Assembly: GCF_910592395.1 (NCBI RefSeq)
Contig: NC_088312.1
Location: 15,941,292 to 16,005,291 of the forward strand
Direction of reading: 5' to 3'
Length of the DNA stretch: 64,000 nt
DNA from: Lineus longissimus
Taxonomy: Eukaryota; Nemertea; Pilidiophora; Heteronemertea; Lineidae
Below, in pieces: positions 46,551 through 59,931 of this stretch; the stretch's first letter is position 1; each line of letters starts with the position of its first letter. The position numbers and the translations under genes are program-made. The notes under the pieces are model-generated. The model searched no databases. It was not told where the DNA came from and saw nothing but the letters and a program-made list of their open reading frames with translations.

Positions 46551-48120
46551 CAATGGCCAAGGGCCATTATGCTCACCGTATAGATATTGGGTGATTAGGA
46601 ATTCATCCTGGTGAAGAAACATGCTACATGTATAGTATATAGGTTACCCAAAAGCTGGTATGACATGTGATAAATCGTTGCTTGGAATAACTACCATAAA
46701 AATGTCATCGAAAACAAGTCACTAATAAGCGAGATATTGTACTTTTTACCTTTTTAAGTTTTGGGCTCCTGGTGGCCAAGTCGAGAATCAGATCGGATCG
46801 AAATTTAGTGTCTGAGGTAACATGACGTAGGGAGCCATGTGTACCAAATTTCAACTTCATAGCTTTAGTGTGCCATAGTTACACTCAAATGGCCAATGTG
46901 ACTTTGAAAATTAGGTCAAATCGAAAACGCCAATGATATGTGATGTATCCTTGCTAGGAAAAAACACCGTTAAAAATTTCATTGAAAACGAGTCACTCAT
47001 AGTCATCAGAGAGATATCACACTTTATAGGTTTCCACTTCTGGCCCCCTGGTGGTCAAGTAAAGAATCAGTAAGGAAATTCGGTGAGAGATGTTACATGA
47101 CATAGGGAGTCATGTGTACTAAATTTCCAGTTAATAGCTTTAGCGGTTAAGAAACGTGCCATAGTTACACTCAAACGACCAATTTACGCCATTTGACCTG
47201 CGACCTGGAAAATTAAAGTGATACTATGATGGATTTACAACTTTGCGGAAATACATCCGTTTTTAATTGTTGATCACAAATGTAAAGCTCAAATTTTCCA
47301 ATTTTTGATTAGATTTATTATAAAATCACTGAATGTAAACCACCGCGACCGCGAAAATGTTCATGTTGTGACGTCATCAACGAAAACCGCATCAAACAAG
47401 CCGTCCTGGCAGGATTAAACCATCAATTTCTAGAAAATGTGCATTTCGATTCGAAAACCTTACCGATTTATGAGAAAGTGACGTAGTCATTTGTCAAAAA
47501 CAGCTAAAACATTATATGGTGAAATTTGACACGAGTTAACCGTTAAGTCAAATCAAAAACCCATAGGATGTGTGCTGTATCTTTGCTTGGAGTGTCAACC
47601 ATAAAAATATCATCAAAAACAAGTCTCTAATAAGCGAGATATTGCACTTTTTACCTTTTGTAGTTTTGGCCCCCTGGTTGCCAAGTCAAGAATCAGATCA
47701 GACCGAAATTTGGTGTCAGCTGTTATATGACAAAGGAAATCATGTGTCACACGCCATTTGACCTCTACGACCTTGAAAATTAGGTCAAATCAAAAACCTG
47801 TATGATATGTGATTTATCCTTGCTGGGAAAACCTACCATAAAAGCTTTATCGAAAACGAGTCGAAAAAGAGATATCACTTTTAGGTTCCCACTTCTGGCC
47901 CCCTGGTGGCCAAGTCGAGAATCAGATCAGAATGAAATTCATTGTCAGAGGTCACCTTAGTTGGGGGGTGTGTGCCCTGTGTAAAAGTTTCAATATCATA
48001 GCTCAAGCGGTTGAAAAATGTGCCACTGTTTTTGAAACAGGATGCAGACGACAGAGGACGAAGGACGATGGACGACAGACACAGCGGTGTTGTATAGACT
48101 CTCCTACGGTGAGCCAAAAA
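46551..48120 (+). mobile_element. HINE-like element, TACGGTGAGC subfamily
   Basis: The stem GGCC-AA-GGGCC is followed by ATTATGCTCACCGTA; the end is CTACGGTGAGCCAAAAA. Ten bases next to each end are complementary (GCTCACCGTA/TACGGTGAGC). Core units recur at ~300 bp with CCCCCTGGTGGCCAAGTCGA. It is the uninterrupted sister of 35440-39011, except for the insertion at 47214-47547. Confidence 0.85.
47214..47547. mobile_element. ~330-bp insertion flanked by TTAA
   Basis: The HINE core phrase AAAATTAGGTCAAATC is broken into AAAATTAA...TTAAGTCAAATC by about 330 bp starting AGTGATACTATGATGG. TTAA on both sides suggests a piggyBac-type target, but I see no convincing inverted termini and no coding. 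Confidence 0.5.
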
Positions 48121-51100
48121 GTGGGAGATCATACATTATTCCAAAATTCACATCAAATACAGATTCAGTTGTTCAAGTCACACAGAACCCATTAAAGTGA
48201 GGCAACTACATTTTTAACTTTTCACATGAAGCTAAAATGGAGGTAATTGGCAAATACCAAAAGTGTATGTACTGGCTAAGAGAACTTCTTACTTCAAAAA
48301 TACAACTGCCTCGTTTCGTTGCAGAAAGATACAGAGGACAACAAAACAACATAAACAGGAACAATCAGAGTTCATGTTAACAAGGCGTCAACCACCAACA
48401 AAAAGCACCCAAATAGACATAAAAGCAGATGTGAACCAAGGTCCACAAGTCTGATATGATATAGGAGTGGGAGATCGCTGAGAGAACTTCATAAGTAGCT
48501 GCTGTACTGTAGTTGCTCAAATCAAGGTGTAATTATATAGCATTGAATGCGAATGGGTCAAATATATTCCCGAGAAAGGCTGAAGCCGAGCAAGCAGTCA
48601 GGAAAATTTGAAATGAACATGGGACCTTCTCCTGAATAAACCCACTGTCTCATCAGCTTTAAGCAGAACACAAGAGGTGTTCTAATGACAGACAATCTTA
48701 ACAATTATTACGATTGGCAGAAGTGTCACTATGGTAAAAGAAGCAAAGCATATATTTCCTGTATTTGGCTGTTCCTGGAACCTCAATTTGTTGGCATGAC
48801 GAATATTTTGTGATTTTCTGTAAGTTACATAATGATTGTGAAAAGTGAGGGGCATATGAGCAACCTGAAGATGTTCAGTGACACCAGTGAAATTCTCTCA
48901 GAAGCACCAGTGACCGGCACACAGCAAAGTCTGTGTTACAAGTCTGGGTGCATGCAGGTTTGGCATAGACCAAGGAAATACCAAATGCACAGAACTCATC
49001 AACATCGCATTTCACGAAGCAAATGTGCTGGTAATATCTTTTTAGAAAAAGCTGAAACAACTTTAATGCTGGTTAAAGATCTGTATCTGAATGAAAAGTT
49101 TGATCATGAAATAAAGCCAACAGAGTCGTTCAGCATCTCAAGAATGCTTCGGGCTTGAATACATTGGGAGAACAAAACATTCCAGTTCATTTTCACAGTA
49201 CATTGATAAAAAACTGCCAGATATTCCAGATACACCACAATTCCAATGTATAAAGATTACAAATTATAGTTTTAGATCGGTGTTAATGACAAAACACTCA
49301 ATCTTTTTACAATAATGCTTTAGAAATAATATACCTATGATCAGGTATAGTTTAATCCACACTTGCTGAGATTCATTAGTCTGTAGGATATCATACCCAT
49401 CATAATAATACTTGGTAAGACTGAGGTCCACTTTGGATCTGTGCCCTAGCTACAAAGATTTGGGTTAAGATAGTGTGATGGCAATGAATTGGGATGTTGA
49501 TGAGTTTTAAAGAAACAGACTGATCACCAAACGCACTGAAGACAATGTTATCGGTGGAGCTGGAGTCATGCAAACACCATCTGCATGGAGGCTGACAGTC
49601 CCGGAACAAAACAACAGAACAGACTAAAATGTGAAATACAACAGAAACGCTACTGCAAGAGATAATTGAACATACTTGACAGGCCCATTATGTTGCTTAC
49701 ATCACAAGTCAAGGACTGATCAATAAAAGAGGGCACCACATGCCACAATCCTCCCTCCCCACACACACACAATTTAGGACAGTGATGAACTAGAATTGTA
49801 AAAGCATGACTGCAGGTGATAAATTGAATGTTGTTTGGAAGACAAGGCTGCTAAAAAGGTTACTAAATGATAGGAACACATTTTTATAGCATTTTTAAGT
49901 TGCACAATGCCAAGGCGATGGTCGTCAATTGTCAATGTACATCAGCTTGTCTCTGATCAAAAGACCATTACATGGACTGTGGCCCTAGTATAATTGCAAG
50001 GGGAATACAGAAACCCTATAATAGACCCCAAACCACAACATAATTTTACACCATAGATTGTTGCAGGACACTTAGGTACCAGTATCCCAGAAAGTTGTGA
50101 CTTTCATCTATATATTAATACTAGAACTCATTAAAATCTCTTTATGTATACCACCTCATTAACCGCTTGATGGTATCTCCTATTTTTTCAGATGTACATG
50201 TAGATTTTACCTGTGAAGCCATTCAGATATGTCTCCAATCCATTTTTTCAGTGAAAAATGTGCTTTTCATGTGTTTCTTCATATGAATAGCTGGCCATAC
50301 TCACATGCTAAAGTGGCCAGACTAAAGGGCAGTGTTGCCATCTAAACCTGTCACGCTCGTAACCTGTCCTGAGGTCTTTACATTACACAACAAAAAAAGG
50401 TCCATTCGTAAAGTAAAAGTACATGACTTTCATGTTCATTTCATCTGTCATGTCTGTCCATTCATGATTTGATAGGAAGCCTTAGATAAAGTGTTATGGC
50501 TCACAGCACAGGGAAGAAAGCCCAGTGTCAATTTAGACCAGCAAAGAATCGTCAGCAGCCCCTGGCCCCGGCCCTTGGTTCGCCATAGCAGTATTTGCAG
50601 AATATTTTTAGACTACAGTATGTAGACCACCTCTTTCTTCTTCAGCATCTGCCACTGATAACATATATTACATTATGTGGGCACACCACTCATTTTACAA
50701 AATATACAGTATGTGCCCCCACCCCTCATTTTACAAAATTTGTGGAGTCACAATGAATTTGAGCAATACAGTATATTTTTACAATATGACACACTGACTG
50801 GTAAGTGTGTACACCCCATAGCTCTTCAGAGCTCCCAGCGGTTTTTTTGTGCCAATCTTATGATAATATATGATACTTCAGAGTTACATGTAGCTTCATA
50901 ATGGACACTGTCAATCCAACTGAACAGAACAAAACTGATTCATGAACAGCATAATGTTTAAAGCCTGAAAACAATAAACATGCTTGCATACCAAATTAGC
51001 TAGAATACGGCGTGTGGTGGAGTCACTTAGTGCCAAAACGAAGCAGAATTTCTACTAGATCAAACAATGGATTAGAAATTTGTGAAGTAAACGTATAGTT

Positions 51101-52886
51101 ACAAAATGAAGATATAAAGAAAGATTTCTAAAAATTAGATGACTGGCATCTTGGCATATGTCGGGGAATTAGGATTTACAAATTCCAAAATTAATCATAC
51201 ATATTGGCTCCAATGAAATATCAATAAAAAGTTCCTTCAGTTAAATAAGACCCTCAAATTACCAAATTCATCCCTTCCCTGATCTAACTCTGGAGAACAT
51301 AGGACATGGTATAGTGATTATTGGAAAGATTTAACTCTTTTAAGCCGCAGACCGAGTGAACCCGGTTTCCCCTTCAGCCCTGTGACGCACAACAGGTTCC
51401 CTCGCAGAAACCATTCTCTTACAACAATAACGATCTATGGCCGACAATCTTTTCGAAATCGATCGAGGTGCCATCTGATATCATCTGAGAACTGTAATCA
51501 TTCATTTTGAGCATGATAAATGGCAAAGCGAGCGTGTACAGTAGACATTAAGCCAAAATGGCGGGAGCACCTGTCCACCAAATTTCAGAACAATTTAGAA
51601 ACAAAGCTGTATATGAGTTCTAATCATTGCTCAGGCTTTGTCTCATGATCGCTAACTCTCAAAATGAGATAAACTTCTGAAATTTAATTAATTCGTTGAA
51701 CATATGTTTTCCGCCAATTATTTCTGTTTCGGACAAGGAGGCTAAAATTCAATTTTTCTTTGGAATGGCAACTTTTTGATACTTTATATATCTTGGATTG
51801 TTCTGCAGTAAATGAAAGAAGAACCAAGCGCTTCAAGATGATGTATGATGTAACTAGTTCAGAGCAATATTACTTGTTAAATATTTTGGTTGAAAATTGC
51901 TTTTTTTCAGTTTTTTCGCGTGTTGCACGCGACCACAACACAAATCATGCCACTGCATCAAAGAGTTAAGACCCCAAGAAGTACTTGACACATTTTTTCT
52001 TCTCGAGAGAGGATACTTAAAAGAATATAAAGATCATTAGAACACCAGAATAGATAACAGGACAGTGGACACAATACAATGTAGCTAGTGCCTCACTGGG
52101 TAAATTCCAGACACCTTTAAAATTCATAAGCAAGTCATCTCAAAAATTATAATCCAGAAAGGCATATTGAAATCTGTAGCAATTCAGGCTTTTAATCATA
52201 TCATGCCAATTCCCTCCAGAAAACAGAAGAAAGTGGTGATGTAATCAAAACAAAGCAAGTGTTCGGTCATCCTGTATCAACATAAATCCATAGTCTCCTT
52301 GATGCATTGCACAGAATGGTGGAGAATCTTTTTATTGTCAATTCATATTCCAGGATGGCATATCATGCAACAGTGAGGAAAGCATCTCATTCGAACTCAA
52401 TACAGTCATTCTCTTTATTTGTAACAACCTATAGGCCATTAACCAAATTTGTTTTAGAGGTTCAAGTTCTCTCCTTCACTCAGCAAGTCAAAATAGAGTC
52501 CAGTTTCATGGCCATGCAACCAGATATACCATACTCCCCCTTTAGATTTTAGGCAAATCGAATAAAAAACAAACTCATCCAAATTCTTGTAAATCTTGCA
52601 AACCTCATCGACATAGCCAGTGTTGAACTTCTTCAGAGATAGCCAGCACCATCTACCTTATCATTAGTATCCATATGAAACAAGCACCACGGCTACAGGT
52701 AGAAGACATCAGCGCAAACGACGCGCAGCCAACACTCGCAGCGTCTGACAACCTCACACAGACAGTTGAGATACACTGTATAGATATTGGATAGGTGGCG
52801 CCACAAATCTGAAGAAGTTGATTTGGATGCCAGTACACCAAGAGAATGAAATTGTATAAAATGAAAAAGGACTGATCCACCTCCAC
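48121..52886. other. Intron sequence, no gene seen
   Basis: Unique-looking AT-rich sequence. Frames here (for example 48832-49158 plus and 49400-49609 minus) have no recognisable domain or conserved splice context. Confidence 0.5.
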
Positions 52887-53028
52887 CGTTGGTATCCTCC
52901 ATTGAAGCGGTACTTTGCGCTTTCTGAATTTTTCGGGTACCTTGTGACTTAGTGCGCCTCAGTTCAGGTGGATGCTGCTTCTTAGTAGTTTGTTTGTTGG
53001 TGGTGGGACTAATACAAACACCGTTGAT
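52887..53028 (-). CDS. STXBP5: Tomosyn variable-loop exon, route B
   Basis: Acceptor TCTGGCCGCAG precedes 53028 and donor GTGGAG follows 52887. The 142-bp exon is phase 0 in and phase 1 out. It reads INGVCISPTTNKQ, then basic residues, then RKIQKAQSTASMEDTN. Vertebrate STXBP5L has VNGHCTSPTSQ and RKAQSAACME at the same place, straight after SPTSD. Here the preceding exon 62350-62459 ends in SPTSDQ, phase 0, so the join reads SPTSDQINGVCISPTT. It cannot follow exons 59932-60679 or 58354-58530, which exit in phase 1. Confidence 0.85.
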
Positions 53029-54767
53029 CTGCGGCCAGAAGTAAAGGTGAGACAAGCAAAGAAAGACATTAGTGATTAGAAAAAGAGGCAAAATTTAACG
53101 TTTAAAATGAAATGTGTGGACATCCTTTGGCCTGTGAGGAACATGTAGTCAGACACATTGAGTGGTAATTTTACATCACTGCATTCATTTTCAACAAATC
53201 AAAGTTTTGTCAGTGCTTTTTTACGGTAGGATAACTGAATTCTCAATCAATAATCGATATGACTCATTTGATGAAGCAATGGGAATAAACCTGCGATTCC
53301 CTAACTTGATAAAGTCCTTGATATTTTGTTTGCTTTAGATTTCAATTCGCCATGAACATGACAAATAAAGCGAGATAATGACTGGAACTCATTTAAAACA
53401 TAGCTGGCAAATATCTATTTATTGTAAACATATTCCTTACAGGCCAACATAGTAATTGTAGCTACTGGAATAAAGAAAAAATGAAGTCATATATGAATAA
53501 AGTGTGTGGTAAAATAAACTTTACTCCGTCATGCAGAGAGTAACGTTTACCATGATTAGTTTTATGATTAGTTCCAAGCTGTTAGGGAAGAAACAAGAAA
53601 ATAACATGTTAGTCTCCCTCAATATGCACTGCAAAGCAATGGGTTAGTGCACTTCAGCAACATATGCAAAGATACGGGCAAGTAAGTCACAATCATCAAC
53701 ACTTCTTCACAGAAACACCAGTTGGCAGGTGGTAAAGAGGTCACTTTCATGTCCTATTCAGGGCATGAGCAGGCAAAGGACCCCTGATGTTGAGTGAATG
53801 ATAACATCAATGGCCTGATGATACTACAGGATTCAAGCAGGTCACAACAGATGTCCCTATGTGGCCGTCTGCAGAGAAATAGAGAAATACAACCCTTTTG
53901 CTACCAACCATCATGGTCACAAAGATACCAGAAGGACCTAACCAAACCACCATATTTTAGCTTTATACTCTTTGCAAGCCACAGTGTAAGCATCCTCAAA
54001 ATCCAGGGTCAGTCGTATCCTCTTCCCCTCGCACATGTTACTGACCCTGGAAAAAACTGATGGTTATTCACGGGACGAGGCAGACAAATCTACTCCGCCC
54101 AATCAAAACGGCTCTTACATCTTTCCTAGAAACTCAGTCATTATTGAAAACAATCACCGTATCTAAATCGCACTCTAATTGGCTGAAATGTCAAATGTAT
54201 GGGACGCACGTGTGAAATTCCTTGTTCTTACACGATCCAATACACGATCTTGTAAGGAACAATCATCCTCCCCCAGCCCATGATCGAAAAAAAACCTTGT
54301 GCGTTAAAAAGCCAGTGTGTTAATTCAGGGCATAAGCTCTGTCGATAGTGTCCAGTGTTGACCAGAGGTTCAGGATGCACTGTAAGAGCATGAAACGTAA
54401 ATACTGTTCAATGATGGCAGCACAGTGACTTTATGCATATAAGGTGAAAAGTAAAAAAAAATCAATGTACCGCTCCGTGGTTCTGTGTTGTAGGGGTGTC
54501 ACTTTATGAACCATTCTGTGGGTCAAGGATAGCAAAAGGGTCAAGAACTTCAGTAATCATGTTAGAGAGTACTTTGAAGAAGAGATGTTTAGGATTAGAT
54601 ATAACAGCAGTATATACATTTACAAATATGTCCTTCTTGAAGTCAAAGAGATGATGATTATGGTCTTGACAAAAGCAACCCACAAACATGCAGTTGTTGA
54701 CGCTGCCTTGTAGTCATAATCTCATGTTTGCAGTGGTCATCGTCAGTAGTCTGTGATAAAATTATGA
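53029..54767. other. Intron sequence, no gene seen
   Basis: No exon confirmed. A minus frame of about 36 codons after a good acceptor (TTTTTCCAG at about 54047) would need phase 2 and finds no partner. Confidence 0.4.
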
Positions 54768-56120
54768 ATTGGTCCAGGGACCATGTGCTCACCTCGGGTA
54801 ATGTAATGCAAGTCATTTGCAGTGGATATGGGGAGAACAGTTTCTGGCTAGTTTCACCAGTTTTGATTCCATTGAATATATTATTCTTCTCGGCTCAATG
54901 GCACAAAAGAAAATTACCTGTACCATGTAAGTATAGCACTTTGGTTATAAAGTTGACTGAATTTCATGGTTATTGAGGAGTGTACATGTCACATGAAAAT
55001 TGGTTGACATCTGTTGAACAGTTTAGGAGTAATAGGACTTCGTTGGATTTTCAAGATGGCTGCCATATTTGTCATGGGATTTGATTGAAAATTAGGGATA
55101 TTGATAAGAGTACATAGATACATAATCACATGAAGTTTGGTTGCAATCCGATAATCAGTTTCGGAAAAATAGGACTTTGTTTAATTTTCAAGATTGCCGC
55201 CTGGCGGCCATATTGGTTTGATGGATTAGACCGAAAATCAGGGGTGTTGTAGAGAGTACAGAGACATACAATCACATGAAATTTTGTTGCAATCAGCCCT
55301 TCTTTAATTTTCAAGATAGCCACATGGCAGCCATATTTGAAGTCCGAGCGGGAAAAAATTTTGACGTAGAATAGAGGGTCCCTAGATATATGTCGTCACA
55401 TGTTTAGAACCTTCTAGCTCAAATAGAAACGAAACGTGCAACCTATCGGTGATTTAGTGAACTGTGACCTCTGTGACCTTGAAAAGTACGTCAAATCGAA
55501 AACCAGTATAATATGTCATTTAACCTTTAAGAAAAGTGCCATAATAAAGCCCAAAGACCAATACACCATTGACCTCTGTGACCTTGATTAGAAGGTCAAA
55601 TCAATACCGGTATGAAATGTTATGTAACCTTGCTTGGAGTACCTACCATAAAAATATTATTGAAAACAAGTCACTAATCAGCAAGATATTGCACTTTTTC
55701 AGTTTTGCCCGCTGGTGGCCAAGGCAAGAATCACATTGGCCCAAAATTCGATGTCAGATATCATCTGACATAGTCATGTGTACCAAATTTCAAGTTCATA
55801 GCTTTAGCGGTGCCACAGTTACACTCAAATGGCCAATTTACACCATTTGACATCTGAGAAGAATCTACCATAAAATTTTTTTCCCAAACCAGTCACTTCA
55901 AAAAGAGATATCAACTTAGTGATCATGTCCAAGTCCTGGTGGCCAAGTCAAGTCAGAGTTGACTGATATTCAGTGTCGGATGTTACCTGACCTAGGGGGT
56001 CCTGTGTCCAAAATTTCAAGTTCATAGTCCTACCGTTTAGGAAACAGCCACTGTTTTTGAAACAGGAAACAGATGATGCCAGACACTGCAGTATTGTACA
56101 GATTGTCCTACAGTGAGCCA
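54768..56120 (+). mobile_element. HINE-like element, GGTCC-stem start
   Basis: The 5' stem GGTCC-AG-GGACC and ATGTGCTCACCTCGGG start; the sequence tracks 13870-14500 closely, then shifts to core units of the TACGGTGAGC type. It ends TCCTACAGTGAGCCAGAA. It may be a hybrid of two subfamilies. Confidence 0.75.
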
Positions 56121-56235
56121 GAACGTCATCCCTACTACCCTGCGAGAAATATCAAATCAAGCAATAACCTGTTTGACCCACTTTATGGTTTTTATTGCTT
56201 TATGGCTCTTCCCAATTGGTGCAAGTCACAGCATC

Positions 56236-57738
56236 AACAAGAGGCCCAAGGGCCTGGCGCTCAGCTGGATGACCTAATAACATAGGACTGAGGGTGTAAA
56301 GTAGTAAATATTGGCTTTATACTACTGTTTGAAGGTCAAGAGAACACGTTATACCACTAAAATTTCCAATGCAGAGTTGCCAGCTGGATGAAATATGACT
56401 GACTAATCATCCATGGTATGTAAATGTTACAGGAGGCAACGGAAAATATCCCTAGTTCAGTATGTTGTATCGGTAGCTTTACAGACAAGAAGTGTCAGAG
56501 AGGATGTGACTTCTCCATGGACAACTTTAGTATGTCCAGGCTGGGTTGTACAGCACAACCAAGGATACAAAATGCTGTCTGTAATCGAGAGGTATCCTGA
56601 TAACAGAGGTCAAAATAAATAGAAATGGCCAGTTTGGGACTAACACCACTGTCTTTTTTTGGTGGTTCGATTGCAAACCATCTGTGCTTGGTTATTCGTT
56701 TTTACTCCTATATAGTCCCATGTATGCATCTGCGTGAACAAATTAGTTCTCATGTTTATAATGTCCAAAAAGACAATGCTATTCTGCCTAGATCCCTCAG
56801 ATTAATCTCAGCTTGATTCACCCACTTGAATTTACTAATAGCCGCTATAAGCAGCTGAATAAATGATTTATTCAATACCCATTTTGTTCCATACATCGCC
56901 GATGTATAGCGTAGTAATCTTATATTGAGTCAGTTGTCTGCTTGTGGAGGTCAAACTGTCAATACGCGATGTGAATGTACACATTTCAGCTTGCCGGCGC
57001 AATTAAATGCTACACTTTTTCACAGCAGCATCGCATTAACAGTGATATTCGCCTTTCACCCTGATTTGGTGGATAAGCAACTTGATTTTTGCAGATTTTC
57101 AACATTTAGTTGCCAAAAAATCCGCGCCGTCTAATAATTTCTGAAAGAAGTCCCTAAAGACCTTATGACTACCCACTGAAAGGAACTAGTGATATTATCG
57201 CCTACCTGACTTCTTTTTAGCAGAAAATTGGTTACCGTGTTGCAAAATCAGTCTTCCATCTTTAGACTGGTCACAGTGGGTATGCTGAAATATAGCCTGG
57301 TTCCTTGTCCAATTCCATGTGCAGAATACAACTGCGCAACTATAAGTCATAGCCCAGGCTTTTGAATCGTCAAAAATTCAGTTAAATGTGCCTGTAGCGC
57401 CAACTGGCGGTAAAAACTAAACTAATTCCATTACAAGTAAAAATGAAAAATTATCAAAAAATATATCTGGCCAGATGTGAAAACAATATTTCATGTGTGG
57501 ACCGAGGTATAAAGGAATGAAGTTTAAACTTCCCAATTACCTCATTCGCTTAATGTAGGTCAGATCGCGCTGATTTTTGGTTTCTGAGTTCATCTTGGGT
57601 TACGCCTAATTTAGCAGCGTCAAAGAAGTGCCTAGGCCTTGCAGTTACAAAATGCCCAAAAGTGACACGGATGGAAGGACAGACACCATCCCTTAGTAAT
57701 ATTACCAGCTTCGCTGACTTTGTCAGCTGAGCTAAAAA
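56236..57738 (+). mobile_element. Complete HINE-like element, CAGCTGAGC subfamily
   Basis: It starts AACAAGAGGCCCAAGGGCCT then GGCGCTCAGCTG and ends GTCAGCTGAGCTAAAAA. At 1503 bp it lacks the insertions seen in 21659-24816. Its first ~245 bp are almost identical to 21659-21905. Confidence 0.85.
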
Positions 57739-58353
57739 TCACTTGTTTGCAGAGCACAAAAGAGAGGATTGAAGTGTATTGTATGCTGAAATAACAAGCA
57801 TTAACATTGCCAGCAATATTTCAACTCATAATCCTCAAGATATGAATCAAACACCAATGTCTTGTAACCACAACTAGAACAAGAGGACGCTACACCATAC
57901 CTCCAATTTTCAAAGGGTAAATTTTCTTCCAAAGAGGGCAAATCTGCATAAAAGTCATAATTGAACATTGAATTACGTAAATGACATATCTTTCTTTCCT
58001 TAATATCAAACCTTTATGTCATCATCCCGAGAAAACAATATCCAATTCAGTGCAACATGTAAGTATGTTGTTAATTATGTTGTACTAAATGAGATTTTGA
58101 TTGGAATAGACCATTTTTGAAATTTTAATCATGGCATTACCACATAACCATTATGCTTGCTTATCATGATGTGTGTGCTGGCCAAATGATTGTGGAGAGT
58201 TTGAGACGGTGTGCCATAATCTATACTGACATTGGTGAGTGATATTGTTAATAGCCATGTGCAATCTGATGGCCACTCTATCAGTGAAAGGCAGACTTGG
58301 ATGCAATTACATGCTACAAACTGTAAATCAAAAGATAAAATTATTAACGCAAC
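57739..58353. other. Intron sequence, nothing recognised
   Basis: AT-rich sequence upstream (genomically) of a tomosyn exon. An isolated AACAAGAGG at 57887 has no matching element body. Confidence 0.4.
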
Positions 58354-58530
58354 CTGTAAATCCAAAGGAAAATCTGAAACGTCGTGGGGACTGAGGTGAG
58401 GTGCCTAAAGCTGGCGAACTGGCCTTCAAGAATCGTGGCGATTTTGGAGAGATCGGGAAAAGGCCTGTAGGTGATTTAACAGACAGGCGATCCTTAATAG
58501 AGGAATCTGACTTCATCCTCATTTTCACCT
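58354..58530 (-). CDS. STXBP5: Tomosyn variable-loop exon, route A part 2 (SP-rich)
   Basis: Acceptor ATTTCAG precedes 58530 and donor GTTGCG follows 58354. The 177-bp exon is phase 1 at both ends. It is rich in Ser-Pro: SVKSPTGLFPISPKSPRFLK and SPALGTSPQSPRRF. Such SP pairs could be targets of proline-directed kinases (inference), in line with phospho-regulation of the tomosyn loop. Phase lets it follow 59932-60679 and precede 32193-32309; it can be skipped in frame. Confidence 0.8.
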
Positions 58531-59931
58531 CTGAAATACATCAAAACAAATTGCATCATTAGGTTTGACTGCGAGTGTTCATGTCAAGTATGAAGGTGCT
58601 TTGGAATGTAAGAAAATGAAGTGCTTGACGGAATAAGCGAGGAAAATAAAATGATGATACTGAATAAAATATTGGTGAGAACAAAATGGAAGAGAGGAAG
58701 ACGATGATGAGATACATCTGGGGCTGGATGAAGATGCTGAACAAGTGCTGGCAGGAGGAAGGAATAAAACGAAAGATGAACAGATCACAGCTAAAGCTTT
58801 AGCTAGTAACAGCTAAAAACTGGAAATTTTTCTGCTCCCATTCAATATGCAACAATATGACAGGGAAAAGCCACAATTTAAAAAGTGGGCAAATATTGTG
58901 ACAAGCATTACATATTTCTTCTTCATCGTAGGATAATCTGACTTTGACTATCTAACTGTGGTTGTCAAAGAATTAGCTACGTTTAGTTAGGTCAATGCTT
59001 TCGAGGACTCGGGATCAGTTTTTCCTTGGCCAGAGAAGCAGTTATTCTGCTTATCTGCAGCACGAGAACGGTGAAGTATAAGACCACATTTGAAGGACAG
59101 CACATCGACGGGCAGCAGAAAACACATGCACACTGTTATAACTGAACAGAAGAGAAAACACCAATGCACTAAAATGCATCATATAAACTGTTAAATGAAT
59201 GCACATCACTGTATCATATTCATATCCACTTCTCCAAGGGACGAAAACAGAATGATAGGTTTATACTCTGATCTCCGATAGAAGAATTGCCCATGGGACT
59301 CGCGCATGCTGCATCAGTTCTTGACCAACCATAAAGATAGTAAACATTATGAACATTACTGATGACCACCATCAAAAACATATTGCCTGCCTCATTAACT
59401 GTTTTTAAATGGTACTCTTTTTAACAAATCATTGTAGGTTTTCCAAACATAACATGAAATCTGTAACTGTTGCATCAACGGCAAAGCAGGCCAAGGGATC
59501 CAAAGATGCAAATGTGGAGCCTTTTTTTGTGATGACGTATTTTTGCAGGGATTATTGCATCATAAACACCATGTCTTAGGTTATGATATCAAATTTCTTT
59601 CAACTGTGAGAAATTAGTTTTACCCAGATTGTTTGGACATGCATTCCCACATGGTCAAGAACCAGTCCTAGTACAGGAATTCATGTTTCAATTACGCAAC
59701 ACTGATTCAGACAATTCCTGAGAATTGTCAAAACAGAAATGCTGATTGAAATTCCATGTGACATTCATCATCAAACATATGTTTTGATTCAAAATCTTTG
59801 TAATCGAAGCTTATAGAATACATCAGCAAACTTAAACCTGAAGGGAATCTTTTCACATCTGTGCAAATGACATGTCCCAAAGAACAATTTTTCAATCGGG
59901 GCTCAGATGGGCACTTTTCATCATTACATAC
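58531..59931. other. Intron between route A exons
   Basis: No further exon confirmed. The minus frame at 59169-58987 follows a possible acceptor in a compatible phase but runs to a stop, so it is not called. Confidence 0.45.

Noticed and set aside
53930-54050. Open minus frame after a TTTTTCCAG acceptor
   Set aside because: It requires phase 2 entry, which no neighbouring exon supplies, and shows no similarity; 36 open codons can occur by chance.
57887-57920. Another HINE start (AACAAGAGG)
   Set aside because: Only nine bases match; the GGCCCAAGGGCC stem and the body are absent.
58987-59169. Possible tomosyn exon between the route A exons
   Set aside because: It has an acceptor and compatible phase but runs to a stop without a donor, and its hydrophobic, Cys-rich sequence matches nothing in tomosyn.
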